Positions 62,119-64,000 of a stretch of 64,000 nucleotides of DNA are shown piece after piece. The notes below the pieces were generated by a model, which saw nothing but the letters and a program-made list of their open reading frames with translations, did no database searches and was not told the DNA's origin. The translations under genes and the position numbers were made by a program. Position 1 is the first letter of the stretch; each line of letters opens with the position of its first letter. The stretch comes from Niallia circulans (GTDB lineage Bacteria; Bacillota; Bacilli; Bacillales; Cytobacillaceae): the NCBI RefSeq assembly GCF_007273535.1, contig NZ_RIBP01000001.1, forward strand, positions 62,001 through 126,000. The letters are read 5' to 3'.

Positions 62119-64000
<1,882 letters not shown>

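Overview
The window looks like chromosomal DNA of a low-GC Gram-positive bacterium of the Bacillaceae, most like Bacillus or Niallia; the genus is inferred from protein resemblance only. Supporting signs are strong AGGAGG-type ribosome binding sites, frequent TTG and GTG starts, intrinsic terminators, sigma-A promoters, catabolite (cre) sites, a guanine riboswitch, LicT-type antiterminator targets and a Crh-like protein. I see no rRNA, tRNA, CRISPR array, transposase or phage module. Two copies of a non-coding dispersed repeat are present.

Layout. 1-3 kb: a partial MscS channel and a chemoreceptor. 3.4-7.6 kb: two methionine synthesis genes (yitJ-like and metE). 8-9.3 kb: a membrane protein with an internal duplication. 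9.5-16.6 kb: a long operon with a lactose/cellobiose-type PTS, AnmK, a MupG-family glycosidase, a MurK-like amino-sugar kinase and a MurR/RpiR regulator, which I read as peptidoglycan-sugar salvage. 16.7-20.9 kb: a MerR-family (AdhR/NmlR-like) regulon of MFS pump, short-chain dehydrogenase, Crh-like protein and hydrolase, with three copies of the same operator. 21-28.3 kb: two drug-efflux modules, a TetR-controlled SMR pair and a MarR-controlled heterodimeric ABC exporter. 28.6-33.6 kb: small accessory genes. 33.7-40 kb: a ROK regulator, purine nucleoside phosphorylase, a deaminase, and an amino-sugar PTS with NanE and an RpiR regulator. 40.2-50.7 kb: assorted regulators with neighbouring enzymes or exporters, an Ada/Ogt repair protein and two EamA transporters. 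50.9-55.6 kb: small proteins, a Nudix hydrolase and a quinone/electrophile-response cluster with MhqR-type boxes. 55.7-59.9 kb: guanine deaminase, a guanine riboswitch, an NCS2 permease and a Rieske oxygenase. 60.1-64 kb: an unusual calcineurin-like protein and a beta-glucoside antiterminator/PTS locus cut by the window end.

How the genes work together. Three themes recur. The first is import and salvage of amino sugars and beta-glucosides under CcpA, RpiR-type regulators and RNA antitermination. The second is detoxification, where local repressors or activators each sit beside readable operators. The third is purine salvage. The items I would look at first are the Rieske oxygenase placed under a guanine riboswitch, the Crh-like protein carrying Glu where Crh has regulatory Ser46, the three-promoter MerR circuit with 19-bp spacers, the muropeptide PTS operon, and a candidate antisense-strand small RNA near 7.8 kb.
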